From contig CAJQNJ010000016.1 of the NCBI GenBank assembly GCA_905479685.1, forward strand, positions 1-49,203: a DNA stretch of 49,203 nucleotides, given 5' to 3'. The DNA is from an uncultured Acidimicrobiales bacterium (GTDB lineage: Bacteria > Actinomycetota > Acidimicrobiia > Acidimicrobiales > SHLQ01). Under the pieces are notes generated by a model. The model worked only from the letters and a program-made list of their open reading frames with translations. It had not been told where the DNA came from and ran no database searches. The translations under genes and the position numbers were made by a program. Shown here one piece after another: positions 1-8,113 of this stretch. Position 1 is the stretch's first letter. The number at the start of each line of letters is the position of its first letter.

Positions 1-958
1 CGGCATCGATACCGGTGATGCCCTCGGCCCGCTCAGGGGTGTACTCGGCATAATGCTGCTTGAGGGCCGCCTCGACGGAGTCCCACGTCTGTGGCATGTC
101 GGGGAACTCTTCGGCCAGGAAGGTGTCCCAGTTGACCCAGCGCTTGACGAAGTCGCGGTTCCAGGTGTCGTTCTCGAGCATCTCGTGGATGATCGACAAG
201 CAGAGAAATGGCTCGGTTCCAGGCCAGGTGGGAAGCCAGTGATCAGCCTTCGACCCGGTGTTGCTCAGTCGCGGGTCGCAGACGATGACGGTCGCACCCT
301 TCTGTTGGGCTTCGATGATCCGTTGCGCATGAGGGTTGAAGTAGTGACCCGACTCGAGGTGGGCCGAGATCAAGAAGATGACTTCTGCGTTTGCGTAGTC
401 GGCAGACGGACGGTCGTGGCCCATCCAGCTCTGGTAGCCGATTCGTGCATTCGATGAGCAAATGTTCGTGTGGCTGTTGTGGCCGTCGACTCCCCATGCC
501 TTGAGCACCCGGTCGGTGTAGCCCTCCTCGCCGGGTCGACCGACGTGGTACATGATCTCGTTGTGCCGGTCCTCCTGCATCGCCTTACGCAGGCGGGCCC
601 CGAGCTCCTCGAGCGCTTGATCCCAACTGATGCGCTCCCAGCCCCCTGAACCACGTTCGCCGACTCGCTTCATCGGAAACATGATGCGTTCAGGGTCATA
701 GATCTGATTGAGGGTCGCCGGGCCCTTGGCGCAGTTCCGACCACGGCTGGCCGGGTGTTCGGGATTGCCCTCGACCTTCTCGATCTCGCCAGTGTCCTTG
801 TTGAACCACGCGGTCAGCCCGCAGCCGGCCTCGCAGTTGAAGCAGCTGGTCGGGACCAACGTGTGGTGCTTCTCGACCTTGGTCGGCCAGGCCTTGGCGT
901 CGAGTGAGGTGACGTCGTGCCAGTCTTCAAGCGGTGGGTACTTGTGCAGATCAGTCAT
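1..958 (-). CDS. Molybdopterin-dependent oxidoreductase, catalytic subunit (3' end outside window)
   Basis: This is the N-terminal 319 residues of a DMSO-reductase-superfamily (MopB) enzyme; the gene runs off the left edge. The N-terminus carries a 4Fe-4S binding pattern with C39, C42, C46 and C76 (SCFNCEAGCG, then RGRNCAKGPATL). A conserved NICSSNA segment near residue 167 is where these enzymes usually place the Mo-ligating Cys or SeCys. No Tat or Sec signal precedes the cluster, so the subunit is predicted to be cytoplasmic. The ATG at 958 has a GGAAAG-type ribosome site about 12 bases upstream. It follows the fused Fe-S/NrfD gene by 67 bases and is probably co-transcribed with it. The substrate cannot be assigned; formate, polysulfide or another small molecule are possible. 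A formate dehydrogenase-like role is only hinted at by an fdhD gene at 19.6 kb. Confidence 0.85.
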   Translation of the reverse strand, partial: MTDLHKYPPLEDWHDVTSLDAKAWPTKVEKHHTLVPTSCFNCEAGCGLTAWFNKDTGEIEKVEGNPEHPASRGRNCAKGPATLNQIYDPERIMFPMKRVGERGSGGWERISWDQALEELGARLRKAMQEDRHNEIMYHVGRPGEEGYTDRVLKAWGVDGHNSHTNICSSNARIGYQSWMGHDRPSADYANAEVIFLISAHLESGHYFNPHAQRIIEAQQKGATVIVCDPRLSNTGSKADHWLPTWPGTEPFLCLSIIHEMLENDTWNRDFVKRWVNWDTFLAEEFPDMPQTWDSVEAALKQHYAEYTPERAEGITGIDA

Positions 959-1025
959 TTTCTGGACACTTTCCGGTTCTGTGCAGCTGCAGATGCCAGT
1001 CCGGCATCCAGCGCTGCACAGATTC

Positions 1026-2561
1026 CTAGGAGAGAGGGACGGATTGGCCGGCGCGGACGAAGGCGGTTTCTGAGAGGAACATGCCGATCAGGGCAGCAAC
1101 TCCGGCGAGTGCGCTGAGCGCCACTGCCCCGCCGCTACCTGCCAGGGCCACGATGGCGAGAACGAATGGCAGCGCGCATCCGAGCGCCAGTCCACCCCAG
1201 AACAGCGAGCCGTGCTCACCTTTGACCATGGCATGAACAGCAAGTTCGACGTGACGGCTGCCGTGGCTGATCGTCTCCATCCACGAGAGCACCATGACCG
1301 CCGAGACACCTCCGAGGAGCGCCCAACGAACCGCATCGGCATCTGGGACGTCCATCAACACGTCGGCGATCAGCCAGGTCGCCGCACCGGCGGTCACCGC
1401 ACGGGCGAGCAGCATCGGGAGCAGTAGTGGGGTCTGCCAGAGATCGCGACCTTCACACTGGGCAAAGAGGAAGGCCGTGTATCCAGCCGTTGCCAGACCA
1501 GCGAGGGCTGCGGGGATTGCGAGCACCTTGATCAGCCCATCTGCCTCGGCCACGCCAGCGATGAACCACAGTCCAGACACCGCGGCAAAAGCCATCAATA
1601 CATATGCCCCCTTCACGAGCCAGGAAGTGAAGTTGCCCTTGGTGATGAGGTAGTAGAAGCGAGTCGGCTGCTTCAGGTCGAGGACCAACAGGGCGCCCGT
1701 GATTCCGAGGAACAGGCCGGCGACGATCGGTGCCATGATGCCCACGGTTGCTTGTTCATCGGCGTGTCCGAGGAGGACCATCAGCGCCGCGATCAACATC
1801 GCACCTCCGGCGATCGCCTTGGTGACGAGGTAACCCGACACCATCTGGCCCCACGTGTGTTTGTGTTTCGTGGTGTAGACGGTCCGAGCAACGACCCCGT
1901 CCATATCGAGTGGCTTCTTGCCGAGGGTGACAGGAACGGTCGGATGATCGGGGGTTGTGTCGGCCCAGATCATTCCGTCGTTGGCGATTGCCGTCCGGGT
2001 CGGGTCGAGCGATGCCTGGTCAGCGCCTTTGTAGAAGACCTTGGGTTTGGTGTTCTGCTCCGGCGCACGCACTGCAACGTCATTTCGCGAGATCATCTGG
2101 CTGATCTTCGACGTCGGGTCGTCCAGGTCGCCGATGATGATTGCTTCGGTTGGGCACACGATCTGGCAGGACGGTTCGAGATTCTGCTCCAGTCGGTGGT
2201 TGCACATGTTGCACTTGTGTGCCGTGTTGGTCTCTGGGTTGATGTACAACGCGTCGTACGGGCACGCGTTCATGCAAGACTTGCAGCCAATGCAGTCGTC
2301 GTCCTGGAAGTCGACGACACCGTTGTCGGAGCGGAACAATGCTGACGTCGGACAGATCGCCATACATGGCGCGTCTTCGCATTGGTTGCACCGCATCACG
2401 TTGAACTTGCGGGCGACATCTGGGAACGTTCCCGTCTCGATGTACTTGACCCAGGTGCGGTTCACTCCAAGTGGCACGTCGTGCTCGCTCTTACAGGCCA
2501 CCGTGCACGCATGACACCCGATGCAATTGTCACTGTCGAGAAGAAAGCCCAGTTTTGTCAC
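1026..2561 (-). CDS. 4Fe-4S ferredoxin subunit fused to NrfD-type membrane anchor
   Basis: One protein joins two subunits that are often separate. The N-terminal ~165 residues are a DmsB/PsrB-like electron-transfer module with four cysteine clusters (CIGCHACTVAC, CEDAPCMAIC, CIGCKSCMNAC, and the CNMC...CQIVC pair). From about residue 230 onward the chain is hydrophobic with roughly eight membrane helices typical of NrfD/PsrC quinone-interacting subunits. It should pass electrons between the membrane quinone pool and the molybdenum subunit encoded next. I chose GTG 2561 (protein starts MTKLGFLLDSDNC) because the fold begins there and it leaves 76 bases for divergent promoters. ATGs at 2621 and 2630 in the same frame would add 20-23 residues but almost touch the LysR start. 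No strong ribosome site marks any of these starts. Confidence 0.85.
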   Translation of the reverse strand: MTKLGFLLDSDNCIGCHACTVACKSEHDVPLGVNRTWVKYIETGTFPDVARKFNVMRCNQCEDAPCMAICPTSALFRSDNGVVDFQDDDCIGCKSCMNACPYDALYINPETNTAHKCNMCNHRLEQNLEPSCQIVCPTEAIIIGDLDDPTSKISQMISRNDVAVRAPEQNTKPKVFYKGADQASLDPTRTAIANDGMIWADTTPDHPTVPVTLGKKPLDMDGVVARTVYTTKHKHTWGQMVSGYLVTKAIAGGAMLIAALMVLLGHADEQATVGIMAPIVAGLFLGITGALLVLDLKQPTRFYYLITKGNFTSWLVKGAYVLMAFAAVSGLWFIAGVAEADGLIKVLAIPAALAGLATAGYTAFLFAQCEGRDLWQTPLLLPMLLARAVTAGAATWLIADVLMDVPDADAVRWALLGGVSAVMVLSWMETISHGSRHVELAVHAMVKGEHGSLFWGGLALGCALPFVLAIVALAGSGGAVALSALAGVAALIGMFLSETAFVRAGQSVPLS

Positions 2562-2637
2562 TTGACCATCATGTGTGATCGGGCACACCTCATAGAAGAC
2601 ACCTTTGACCAATGGGGTCATAGGTAGCATCTATGGC
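2562..2637. promoter_or_regulatory. Divergent control region between the Mo-enzyme operon and lysR
   Basis: If the Fe-S/NrfD gene starts at 2561, this short interval must hold both promoters. It contains a perfect inverted repeat GTGTG-N6-CACAC at 2573-2588. LysR proteins commonly bind imperfect dyads in the spacer between their own gene and a divergent target, so this is a plausible binding site. This is inference from position and symmetry only. Confidence 0.35.
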
Positions 2638-3537
2638 ATGCCGCTGTCTGCACGCTTCCCCGACCTGACCGCCCTTGACCTCTACGCCTCGGTCGTTGAG
2701 CTCGGCTCACTCGGCCGCGCTGCGAAGGTGCATGGCATTGCACAACCCTCAGCGAGCAGTCGCATCCGAAATCTAGAGCGGCAACTCGGTGTGATCCTGC
2801 TCGACCGCTCCCCGACCGGTTCGGTACCGACGTCGGAGGGAATCGTGGTCTCGGGCTGGACCGATGCGATCCTGCGAGCGGCACACGAACTCGAGGCCGG
2901 TTTGGTCGCGTTGAAGTCCGAGCGGGTGGGACGACTCCGCATTGCAGCGAGCTACACGATCGCCGAATACCTCCTTCCAGGCTGGCTCGGAAGGTTCCTC
3001 CGCGAACACCCCGGCGATACCGTGGCGCTCGACGTTGCCAACTCGACAGCGGTCCTCGCGCAACTCGAGCGTGGTGACGCCGACATCGGATTCATCGAGA
3101 CTCCCCTACCGACTCCAGCGATGACCGAAGTCATCGTCGGCCACGATGAGTTGATCGCAGTTGTTCCCCCCACTCACCCTTGGGGCTCGGGAGATGTCGT
3201 GACGCTCGCTGAGCTTGCCGCTACACCTCTGGTCATGCGTGAGAAGGGCTCTGGGACTCGGGAGGCGTTCGAAGAGGCGTTGCGTGAAGCTGATCTCGGG
3301 CTCCCCGTCAGCGTGCTCGAACTCGGGTCGACCTCCGCCGTTCGAAGCGCGGTCCTGAGCGGGAATTCGCCGACGGTCATCAGCAGGATCGCAGTTGCGA
3401 GTGAACTCGAAGACGGACAACTCGTCGAGGTTCAGGTTCAGGACCTCGAGATCCGGAGGAACCTGAAGGCGGTGTGGCCTGCTGGCAAAGTGCTACCGAA
3501 ACTTGCCGACGCGCTCCTCGCCGATCTGCGGGAGTAA
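2638..3537 (+). CDS. LysR-family transcriptional regulator
   Basis: A 299-residue protein of normal LysR length. Residues ~8-65 form the winged helix-turn-helix (LDLYASVVELGSLGRAAK, then PSASSRIRNLERQLG). The rest is the type-2 periplasmic-binding-protein-like effector domain, with the usual LRIAASYTIAEYLLPGWL opening strand. ATG 2638 is preferred over an upstream ATG at 2605, which would overlap the divergent gene and add unrelated residues. It is transcribed away from the Fe-S/NrfD-molybdopterin operon, the classical arrangement for a LysR protein controlling its neighbour. The effector is unknown. Confidence 0.9.
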   Translation: MPLSARFPDLTALDLYASVVELGSLGRAAKVHGIAQPSASSRIRNLERQLGVILLDRSPTGSVPTSEGIVVSGWTDAILRAAHELEAGLVALKSERVGRLRIAASYTIAEYLLPGWLGRFLREHPGDTVALDVANSTAVLAQLERGDADIGFIETPLPTPAMTEVIVGHDELIAVVPPTHPWGSGDVVTLAELAATPLVMREKGSGTREAFEEALREADLGLPVSVLELGSTSAVRSAVLSGNSPTVISRIAVASELEDGQLVEVQVQDLEIRRNLKAVWPAGKVLPKLADALLADLRE

Positions 3538-3551
3538 CCGCGCGCAACGTG

Positions 3552-4217
3552 TCAGCGCTTGCGCCAGCACGTCCAGGCGTTGAGGCCCTGCTCGGATTCA
3601 ACGTGCGCGGTCATGAAACCGTTCAAGATGGGGTTGCTGATCTGGTCCTCGAACCGTGCGCCCGTGAGCTCGGTGAACCGTTTCGACCAGGTGGGGCGGT
3701 TGATCTGTGCGCGACCCCAGTCATCGGTTGGACCGACGGCGTCATCTGGATCTGCCTCGCCACCGGACTCGCACGGCAAGATGGTCGACTCGAACGCTGC
3801 GAGGTTCTGACCTCCACCAAGCGCGTAGCCAATACGCCATTCGGACATGGACTGTTCTTGGAACGGCTGCCCGAAGCGCAGCTCGCGCTGCTCGTCCATG
3901 AACACGTCTCGCTGCACATCAACTTGCTGCTCGCTCGAGAGCGCTGCCTGCATGACGAACGCGAGTTGCTCGTGCAAAACTGCGATGCGCTGATCGCGCT
4001 CTTCGAGCTGCAGCACGAGCTCGGCGACTTCGCTGGAAGGTGCACCAACTGGCGCGGTGACCTCGGCCTGACCGGAGATCCCGACCTCGGCGCCAACATC
4101 TTGAGCCGCGCTCACGGACATACCGAAGACGCTCACCAGGAGAATCGCTATGAGCGTGAGGAGCACGACAACGCGTCGAGTGGAGAGGATTGACGTAACA
4201 GAATTGTAACTATGCAT
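3552..4217 (-). CDS. Secreted coiled-coil protein with lysozyme/transglycosylase-like C-terminus
   Basis: A 221-residue protein with an N-terminal hydrophobic segment (residues ~14-37, ending at SVSAAQ, a plausible signal peptidase site). A heptad-rich coiled coil follows (~60-115). The C-terminal ~75 residues begin ILPCESGGEADPDD, followed by WGRAQINRPTW, and end with WTCWRK. That layout (Glu in an ESGG block, a G-x-A-Q-I block, terminal tryptophans) recalls lytic transglycosylase/Rpf-type lysozyme folds of Actinobacteria, with two cysteines that could pair. A cell-wall hydrolase role is therefore likely but not proven, because similarity is short and local. It converges with lysR, leaving 14 bases between the stop codons. 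Confidence 0.7.
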   Translation of the reverse strand: MHSYNSVTSILSTRRVVVLLTLIAILLVSVFGMSVSAAQDVGAEVGISGQAEVTAPVGAPSSEVAELVLQLEERDQRIAVLHEQLAFVMQAALSSEQQVDVQRDVFMDEQRELRFGQPFQEQSMSEWRIGYALGGGQNLAAFESTILPCESGGEADPDDAVGPTDDWGRAQINRPTWSKRFTELTGARFEDQISNPILNGFMTAHVESEQGLNAWTCWRKR

Positions 4218-4366
4218 ACCGGGTCGAAAGGGTACGCATCATGAAAGAAGAAGCAACGGCACCTGCACTTCGCTACTGGTCGCTGATCCGGCTAGATGCC
4301 TTCTAGATCAACAAATATCTGCGTACTGTGACGTGTGTCCGCGAGCGACGAAAGTGCTTGAATTCG

Positions 4367-5125
4367 TCAAACTTGCGCGTGTAGCTGAAGACCGCCGCCG
4401 TCATTTGATGACCAGTCCGCAACAAAGCGATACCGGTCCCCGCGGATCGTGGTGGTGTGCCATTCGATCGTTTCCTGGTTGTGCTGACCGAGCCGCTCCA
4501 GAAAGAACGCAGCATCATTTCGTTTGAGCCCGAGTCGGTCGCGGTCGGCGAAACTCGGCAACACCGGCATGAGACGCTCCCACCCACGATTCGGTCGTAT
4601 ACCGCAGGCGCGGTCGAGTTCGTCATACAACGCCGTATGTGAGAAATCGACCTCGAGGAGCGGGGACGCAAGCTTGAGTGGCAACCACGCCCGATCGACC
4701 GCCAAGGGCGCGTCGCCGGCGAATCTAATCCGCTCGAGGTAGAAGAGGTCAGCGTCCTCATCGAGACCCAGACGGTTCGCAGCTTCGGGATTGACCACCG
4801 CGCCTACTTCGAGGACGGTACTGGTCTGCACGACCCCAGCGGACTCGATCGACCGAAACAAGCTGTAGAGCCCGCCGAGCGGTTGCTCGAATTCAGCTCG
4901 GTTGACGATCGTCCCCCGACCGCGTTCGCGACGCAGAACCCCGGTCTTGTTGAGATGACGAATCGCCTCGCGAACCGTGTGGCGGCTCACGTCGTATCGA
5001 TTCACCAATTGGGCGTCCGTGGGAAAGCCGTCGTCGAACTCGCCACTGTCGAGTCGCCGCCGAAGTTCGGTCTCCAGCTGCGCCCACAAGGGCATTGGAC
5101 TCGTTCGATCAAGTTGAAAGGACAC
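4367..5125 (-). CDS. GntR/HutC-family transcriptional regulator with UTRA domain
   Basis: A regulator of about 252 residues. The N-terminal winged helix (LWAQLETELRRRLDSGEF, FPTDAQLVNRYDVSRHTVREAIRHL) is canonical GntR. Residues ~90-250 form the UTRA ligand-binding domain (GGLYSLFRSIESAGV, FYLERIRFAGDAPLAVDRAWLP). GTG 5125 was chosen because AAGG lies 8 bases upstream of it; GTG 5131 is in frame but too close to that site. HutC-type members respond to small acids, sugars or amino acids; the ligand here is not deducible. A perfect inverted repeat directly upstream suggests autoregulation. Confidence 0.9.
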   Translation of the reverse strand: MSFQLDRTSPMPLWAQLETELRRRLDSGEFDDGFPTDAQLVNRYDVSRHTVREAIRHLNKTGVLRRERGRGTIVNRAEFEQPLGGLYSLFRSIESAGVVQTSTVLEVGAVVNPEAANRLGLDEDADLFYLERIRFAGDAPLAVDRAWLPLKLASPLLEVDFSHTALYDELDRACGIRPNRGWERLMPVLPSFADRDRLGLKRNDAAFFLERLGQHNQETIEWHTTTIRGDRYRFVADWSSNDGGGLQLHAQV

Positions 5126-5136
5126 AGCCACTACCT

Positions 5137-5156
5137 TACAAAGGCAATGATTTGTA
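5137..5156. promoter_or_regulatory. Inverted repeat in front of the GntR gene, possible autoregulatory operator
   Basis: TACAAA (5137-5142), an 8-base spacer, and TTTGTA (5151-5156) form a perfect dyad a few bases upstream of the GntR-family start codon. GntR proteins bind short dyads and often repress their own gene, so position and symmetry fit. No consensus for this particular subfamily was matched. Confidence 0.35.
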
Positions 5157-5280
5157 CGGCGACTTCACGTTGCGTATTCGGAGGCTCCAATTCCGTTGAC
5201 GGACCAGTCTCGCCGCCTCGGTTCATTCAGCTTCGGAGGCGTTCACCAGCAGAACGTTCTGTCGCAACACAATTGGCCAG

Positions 5281-5937
5281 TCATGGCTGAGCCACACTTC
5301 CAACCGTCTGACCCCACCTGTCGATGAAGGTGATCTCCTCAGCTGGTCTCCGAGGAGTGACGGAGAAGGTGTCTCCGGTGTAGTAGCCAACCGGCAGCAT
5401 CGCCACTTGCGTGACCGTGTCCGGAATGCCGAGGAGCCGACCGACTTCAGCCTCCGAGCCGAGATGCAGCGTGGTCCAACACGAACCGATCCCGCGCGAC
5501 CGAAGCGCCAACTGGAAGCTCCAAACACCAGGAAGCACAGAGCCGTACCACCCCGCCTGCGTGCCCATGTCGCTGTGCTCCACACGATCGAGCCGAAGCG
5601 GAATGACCATCGCTGGGACCTCGTGCATCCGGTCGGACAGATACCGAGCCGAGCTCTGGACACGCGCAGCTCGCTCATCGCTGAGAGCCTGATCCTTGGC
5701 CTCGAAATATGGCTCCGCGTTCTTTCGATACAGCTCGGCTACAGCGAGCTTGAGGGCCGGATCTTCGACGATCAGCCACTTGTTCCGCTGCACGTGGCTA
5801 CCCATGGGTGCGCGACTCGCGATGTTGATGCACTCGAGAAGAACCTCGCGCGATACGGCGCGGGTGAAATCGAGACGCTTACGTACCTGCTTCGTCGTGA
5901 GGAGGAGCTGGTCGGTTTGGACGTGGTCGAATTCCAT
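5281..5937 (-). CDS. Nitroreductase-family flavoprotein
   Basis: A 218-residue protein of the FMN-dependent nitroreductase fold. Family signatures are the early substrate/FMN segment (TRAVSREVLLECINIASRAPMGSH, then QRNKWLIVEDPAL), the central GSVLPGVWSFQLALRSRGIGSCWTT helix, and the C-terminal GIPDTVTQVAMLPVGYYTGD strand. These enzymes use NAD(P)H to reduce nitro groups, quinones or other electrophiles in the cytoplasm; the substrate cannot be read from sequence. It lies downstream of the universal stress protein gene on the same strand (72-base gap), which would fit a stress-related unit, although that link is only positional. Confidence 0.85.
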   Translation of the reverse strand: MEFDHVQTDQLLLTTKQVRKRLDFTRAVSREVLLECINIASRAPMGSHVQRNKWLIVEDPALKLAVAELYRKNAEPYFEAKDQALSDERAARVQSSARYLSDRMHEVPAMVIPLRLDRVEHSDMGTQAGWYGSVLPGVWSFQLALRSRGIGSCWTTLHLGSEAEVGRLLGIPDTVTQVAMLPVGYYTGDTFSVTPRRPAEEITFIDRWGQTVGSVAQP

Positions 5938-6009
5938 CGCCGAAAACTAGCCCGGCGCGGTCATCCCAGGCGAAGGCGTCTCTCCGAGTCCGGGAACGCC
6001 TCGCCGAAA

Positions 6010-6429
6010 TCAGGCAGTCTTGGCGATCAGAACCGCACACGGCGCCTTGTGGGCGACGTCTTCGGCAACACTGCCGAGTACCCGGCTGAAGCCCTGTACG
6101 TGCCGGTTCCCGACCAGGATGAGGTCAGCGTCGAGACGTGCTGCTTCTTTCACGAGCACGTCCGCTGGCGTCCCCACGACCGCAGTCGTGCGAATGTCGA
6201 GGTGGCCGAACCGGCCGGCGGCGTTGGCGAGTTGATCACGAGCGATCTCGACGTTCGACATGTAGACCTTGTCGGATGATTCGCCGATCTCATGGATCGT
6301 CTCTTTCTTGTCGACGGCGGTGACGATGTGAAGCGTTGAGCCGACAGCGGTCGACAAGTCAGCGGCTTCCTCGACGGCGCGAAACGCACGGTCGGAACCG
6401 TCATAGCCAACAACGATGTTCTTGTACAT
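6010..6429 (-). CDS. Universal stress protein (UspA family), single domain
   Basis: A 139-residue single-domain Usp starting MYKNIVVGYDGSDRAFRAVEEA, the standard first strand and helix. ATG 6429 is chosen over an in-frame upstream ATG because AAAGAGGA precedes it at normal distance and the fold starts there. The C-terminal block reads VGNRHVQGFSRVLGSVAEDV. In ATP-binding Usps this block is G-x2-G-x9-G-S/T; here the second glycine is a histidine and the spacing is one short, so ATP binding may be lost or altered. Confidence 0.9.
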   Translation of the reverse strand: MYKNIVVGYDGSDRAFRAVEEAADLSTAVGSTLHIVTAVDKKETIHEIGESSDKVYMSNVEIARDQLANAAGRFGHLDIRTTAVVGTPADVLVKEAARLDADLILVGNRHVQGFSRVLGSVAEDVAHKAPCAVLIAKTA

Positions 6430-6582
6430 GGAGCAGTCCTCTTTCGAACCCACGGGGGGTTGGGTTCTCTTATCAAACGTTAGACATCCAGCGTCTGGTA
6501 ATGACCGCCAACACCAGCAACACCGGTCACATGTGACCGACGCCAACCCCTCCGTGTACGTCCGATGGACCGACAATGAAAC

Positions 6583-7563
6583 TCAGGGCTCTCGAACGAC
6601 CTGACCGGGACGTTTGTCGGTTCGTAGACCGAGGTAGACCGGGTGGCGCAAGTTGCCATCACTGGTCCACTCACCAAAGGCAACTTCGACGACGTGGGTC
6701 GGCTCGCTCCATCGGAACCGTCGGCCCATCGTGGGTGGCACGGGCCCACTGAACGGTGAGTCCTTGCGCTCCTTGGCCGATAACAGTGCTCGCCATTCGT
6801 CTCGGCTGGAAGCACTCAGCCCAGAGCCGACGCTGCCGCAGTGGTGCAGTTCTCCGTCCTTCATCACCCCGAGCAAGAGTGAACCGACCGTTCCCGCGAG
6901 CCCATCTCGCCCTTCGGACCATCCACCAACGACGAACTCCTGGCGATTCCTTGGCTTGATCTTGCGCCAGGTGTTCGCTCGCTTGCCCTCGACGTAGATC
7001 GAGCCGAGTTGTTTTGCCACAAGTCCTTCGAGTCCTCGTTCGGTGACCGTGGCCAAGAGATCCGATGGATCGCCTTCATGGAGATCCGTGAGACGCCAAT
7101 GCGACCCTGGGTCGACGACGTCTTCGAGTAGACGACGCCGGTCTCGAAAGGGCAACCCCATTGTGTCGTGCCCATCGAGGTGCAGGAGATCGAAGATTGC
7201 GTAGCTGATCGGTACCTCCTTGGCGCGTCGCAACGCCTCCCGCGCGTCGCTGACATGCATTCGTTGTTGGAGCAGAGAGAAGCTCGGCTGCCCATCGGCG
7301 CCGATCGCGACCACCTCACCATCGAGCACCACCGCTCCGAACTCCTCGAGCTGCTCGGCCAGCCCACCGAGTTCAGGAAACGAATTGGTTGCGTCCTTGA
7401 GATTTCCACTCTGCAAACGAACGCCACGAGCATCCACAAAGCACACGATTCGCATCCCGTCCCACTTGATCTCGTAGCCCCAGCCATCACTCGACGATGG
7501 CATGGAGCCGGTCGCAGCCTTCATGGGCCGAATCGACCGGCCCGCAAGCGAACCGGCCGTCAT
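6583..7563 (-). CDS. ATP-dependent DNA ligase (stand-alone LigD-type ligase domain)
   Basis: A 326-residue nucleotidyltransferase-type ligase. Motif I is YEIKWDGMR with the AMP-accepting Lys33; motif III contains LDGEVVAI (Glu83); motif IV is GLEGLVAK; motif V is TWRKIKPRNRQEFVVGG. The C-terminal ~110 residues form the OB-fold that closes on DNA. It corresponds to the ligase module of bacterial NHEJ protein LigD or to mycobacterial LigC. No polymerase or phosphoesterase domain and no ku gene is seen in this window. It seals nicks or assists double-strand break repair. Its ATG overlaps the stop of the SRPBCC gene by four bases (ATGA), indicating translational coupling. Confidence 0.9.
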   Translation of the reverse strand: MTAGSLAGRSIRPMKAATGSMPSSSDGWGYEIKWDGMRIVCFVDARGVRLQSGNLKDATNSFPELGGLAEQLEEFGAVVLDGEVVAIGADGQPSFSLLQQRMHVSDAREALRRAKEVPISYAIFDLLHLDGHDTMGLPFRDRRRLLEDVVDPGSHWRLTDLHEGDPSDLLATVTERGLEGLVAKQLGSIYVEGKRANTWRKIKPRNRQEFVVGGWSEGRDGLAGTVGSLLLGVMKDGELHHCGSVGSGLSASSRDEWRALLSAKERKDSPFSGPVPPTMGRRFRWSEPTHVVEVAFGEWTSDGNLRHPVYLGLRTDKRPGQVVREP

Positions 7564-8054
7564 CGCCGGGCGTCCACCGCATCAAAGAGGCGCTCGAGAC
7601 TGGTGCCCCACTTCTTGGTGAGCTGCGTAGCGATGACCGCGTTGAGCGGACCCAGATATGAAAGGGGGTCGAACGCGCCCGTCCAGCGAACTTCGGTTCG
7701 CGTCTCACCGTTCCTGCTGGTGTCGATCAGGTCGAGGACTTCCAACATCCGCGACGCCAACGGGAGGTTGGTCTTGATGATCGACATGGCCCAGCGAGCC
7801 TGCGGTTCCAGCTCGACGGCGACCTCATCGATCACGAGTGCCCCAACCCGAATCGTCCGGGTGTCCCCGGGTGCCGACCAGATCGGTGGCACCGCTTGTA
7901 TCGATCGACAACCCACAAACCACTCCGACCACGAGCCATTGTCGACCAAGACATCCCAGATCTCTTCCCGGGTCGCCGGAAGGTCGACATCTGTGGAGTG
8001 CACGAATCGTGCCCGATCGAGGAAGTCAATCTCTACGGCCTCGAGAGTTGGCAT
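7560..8054 (-). CDS. SRPBCC (START/Bet v1-like) superfamily protein
   Basis: A 164-residue protein with the helix-grip pattern of polyketide cyclase/dehydrase-like SRPBCC proteins: HSTDVDLPATREEIWDVLVD, then NGSWSEWFVGC, and a long C-terminal helix (LNAVIATQLTKKWGTSLERL). These bind hydrophobic ligands, and a biochemical role cannot be assigned. ATG 8054 is supported by GAAGGGA about 11 bases upstream; an in-frame ATG at 8117 would overlap the preceding gene and lacks this. It is translationally coupled to the downstream DNA ligase gene, an unexplained partnership. Confidence 0.8.
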   Translation of the reverse strand: MPTLEAVEIDFLDRARFVHSTDVDLPATREEIWDVLVDNGSWSEWFVGCRSIQAVPPIWSAPGDTRTIRVGALVIDEVAVELEPQARWAMSIIKTNLPLASRMLEVLDLIDTSRNGETRTEVRWTGAFDPLSYLGPLNAVIATQLTKKWGTSLERLFDAVDARR

Positions 8055-8113
8055 GTTCGTCAGTTCCCTTCGACACGTTGGAGGAGTGTGCTCACGTGTT
8101 TGGGATTTCGTGG

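Noticed and set aside
4241-4306. 21-codon plus-strand frame (MKEEATAPALRYWSLIRLDAF) with GAAAGGG ahead of it
   Set aside because: Too short to judge, no similarity known, and it lies in the promoter region of the gene on the other strand; kept only as a note.
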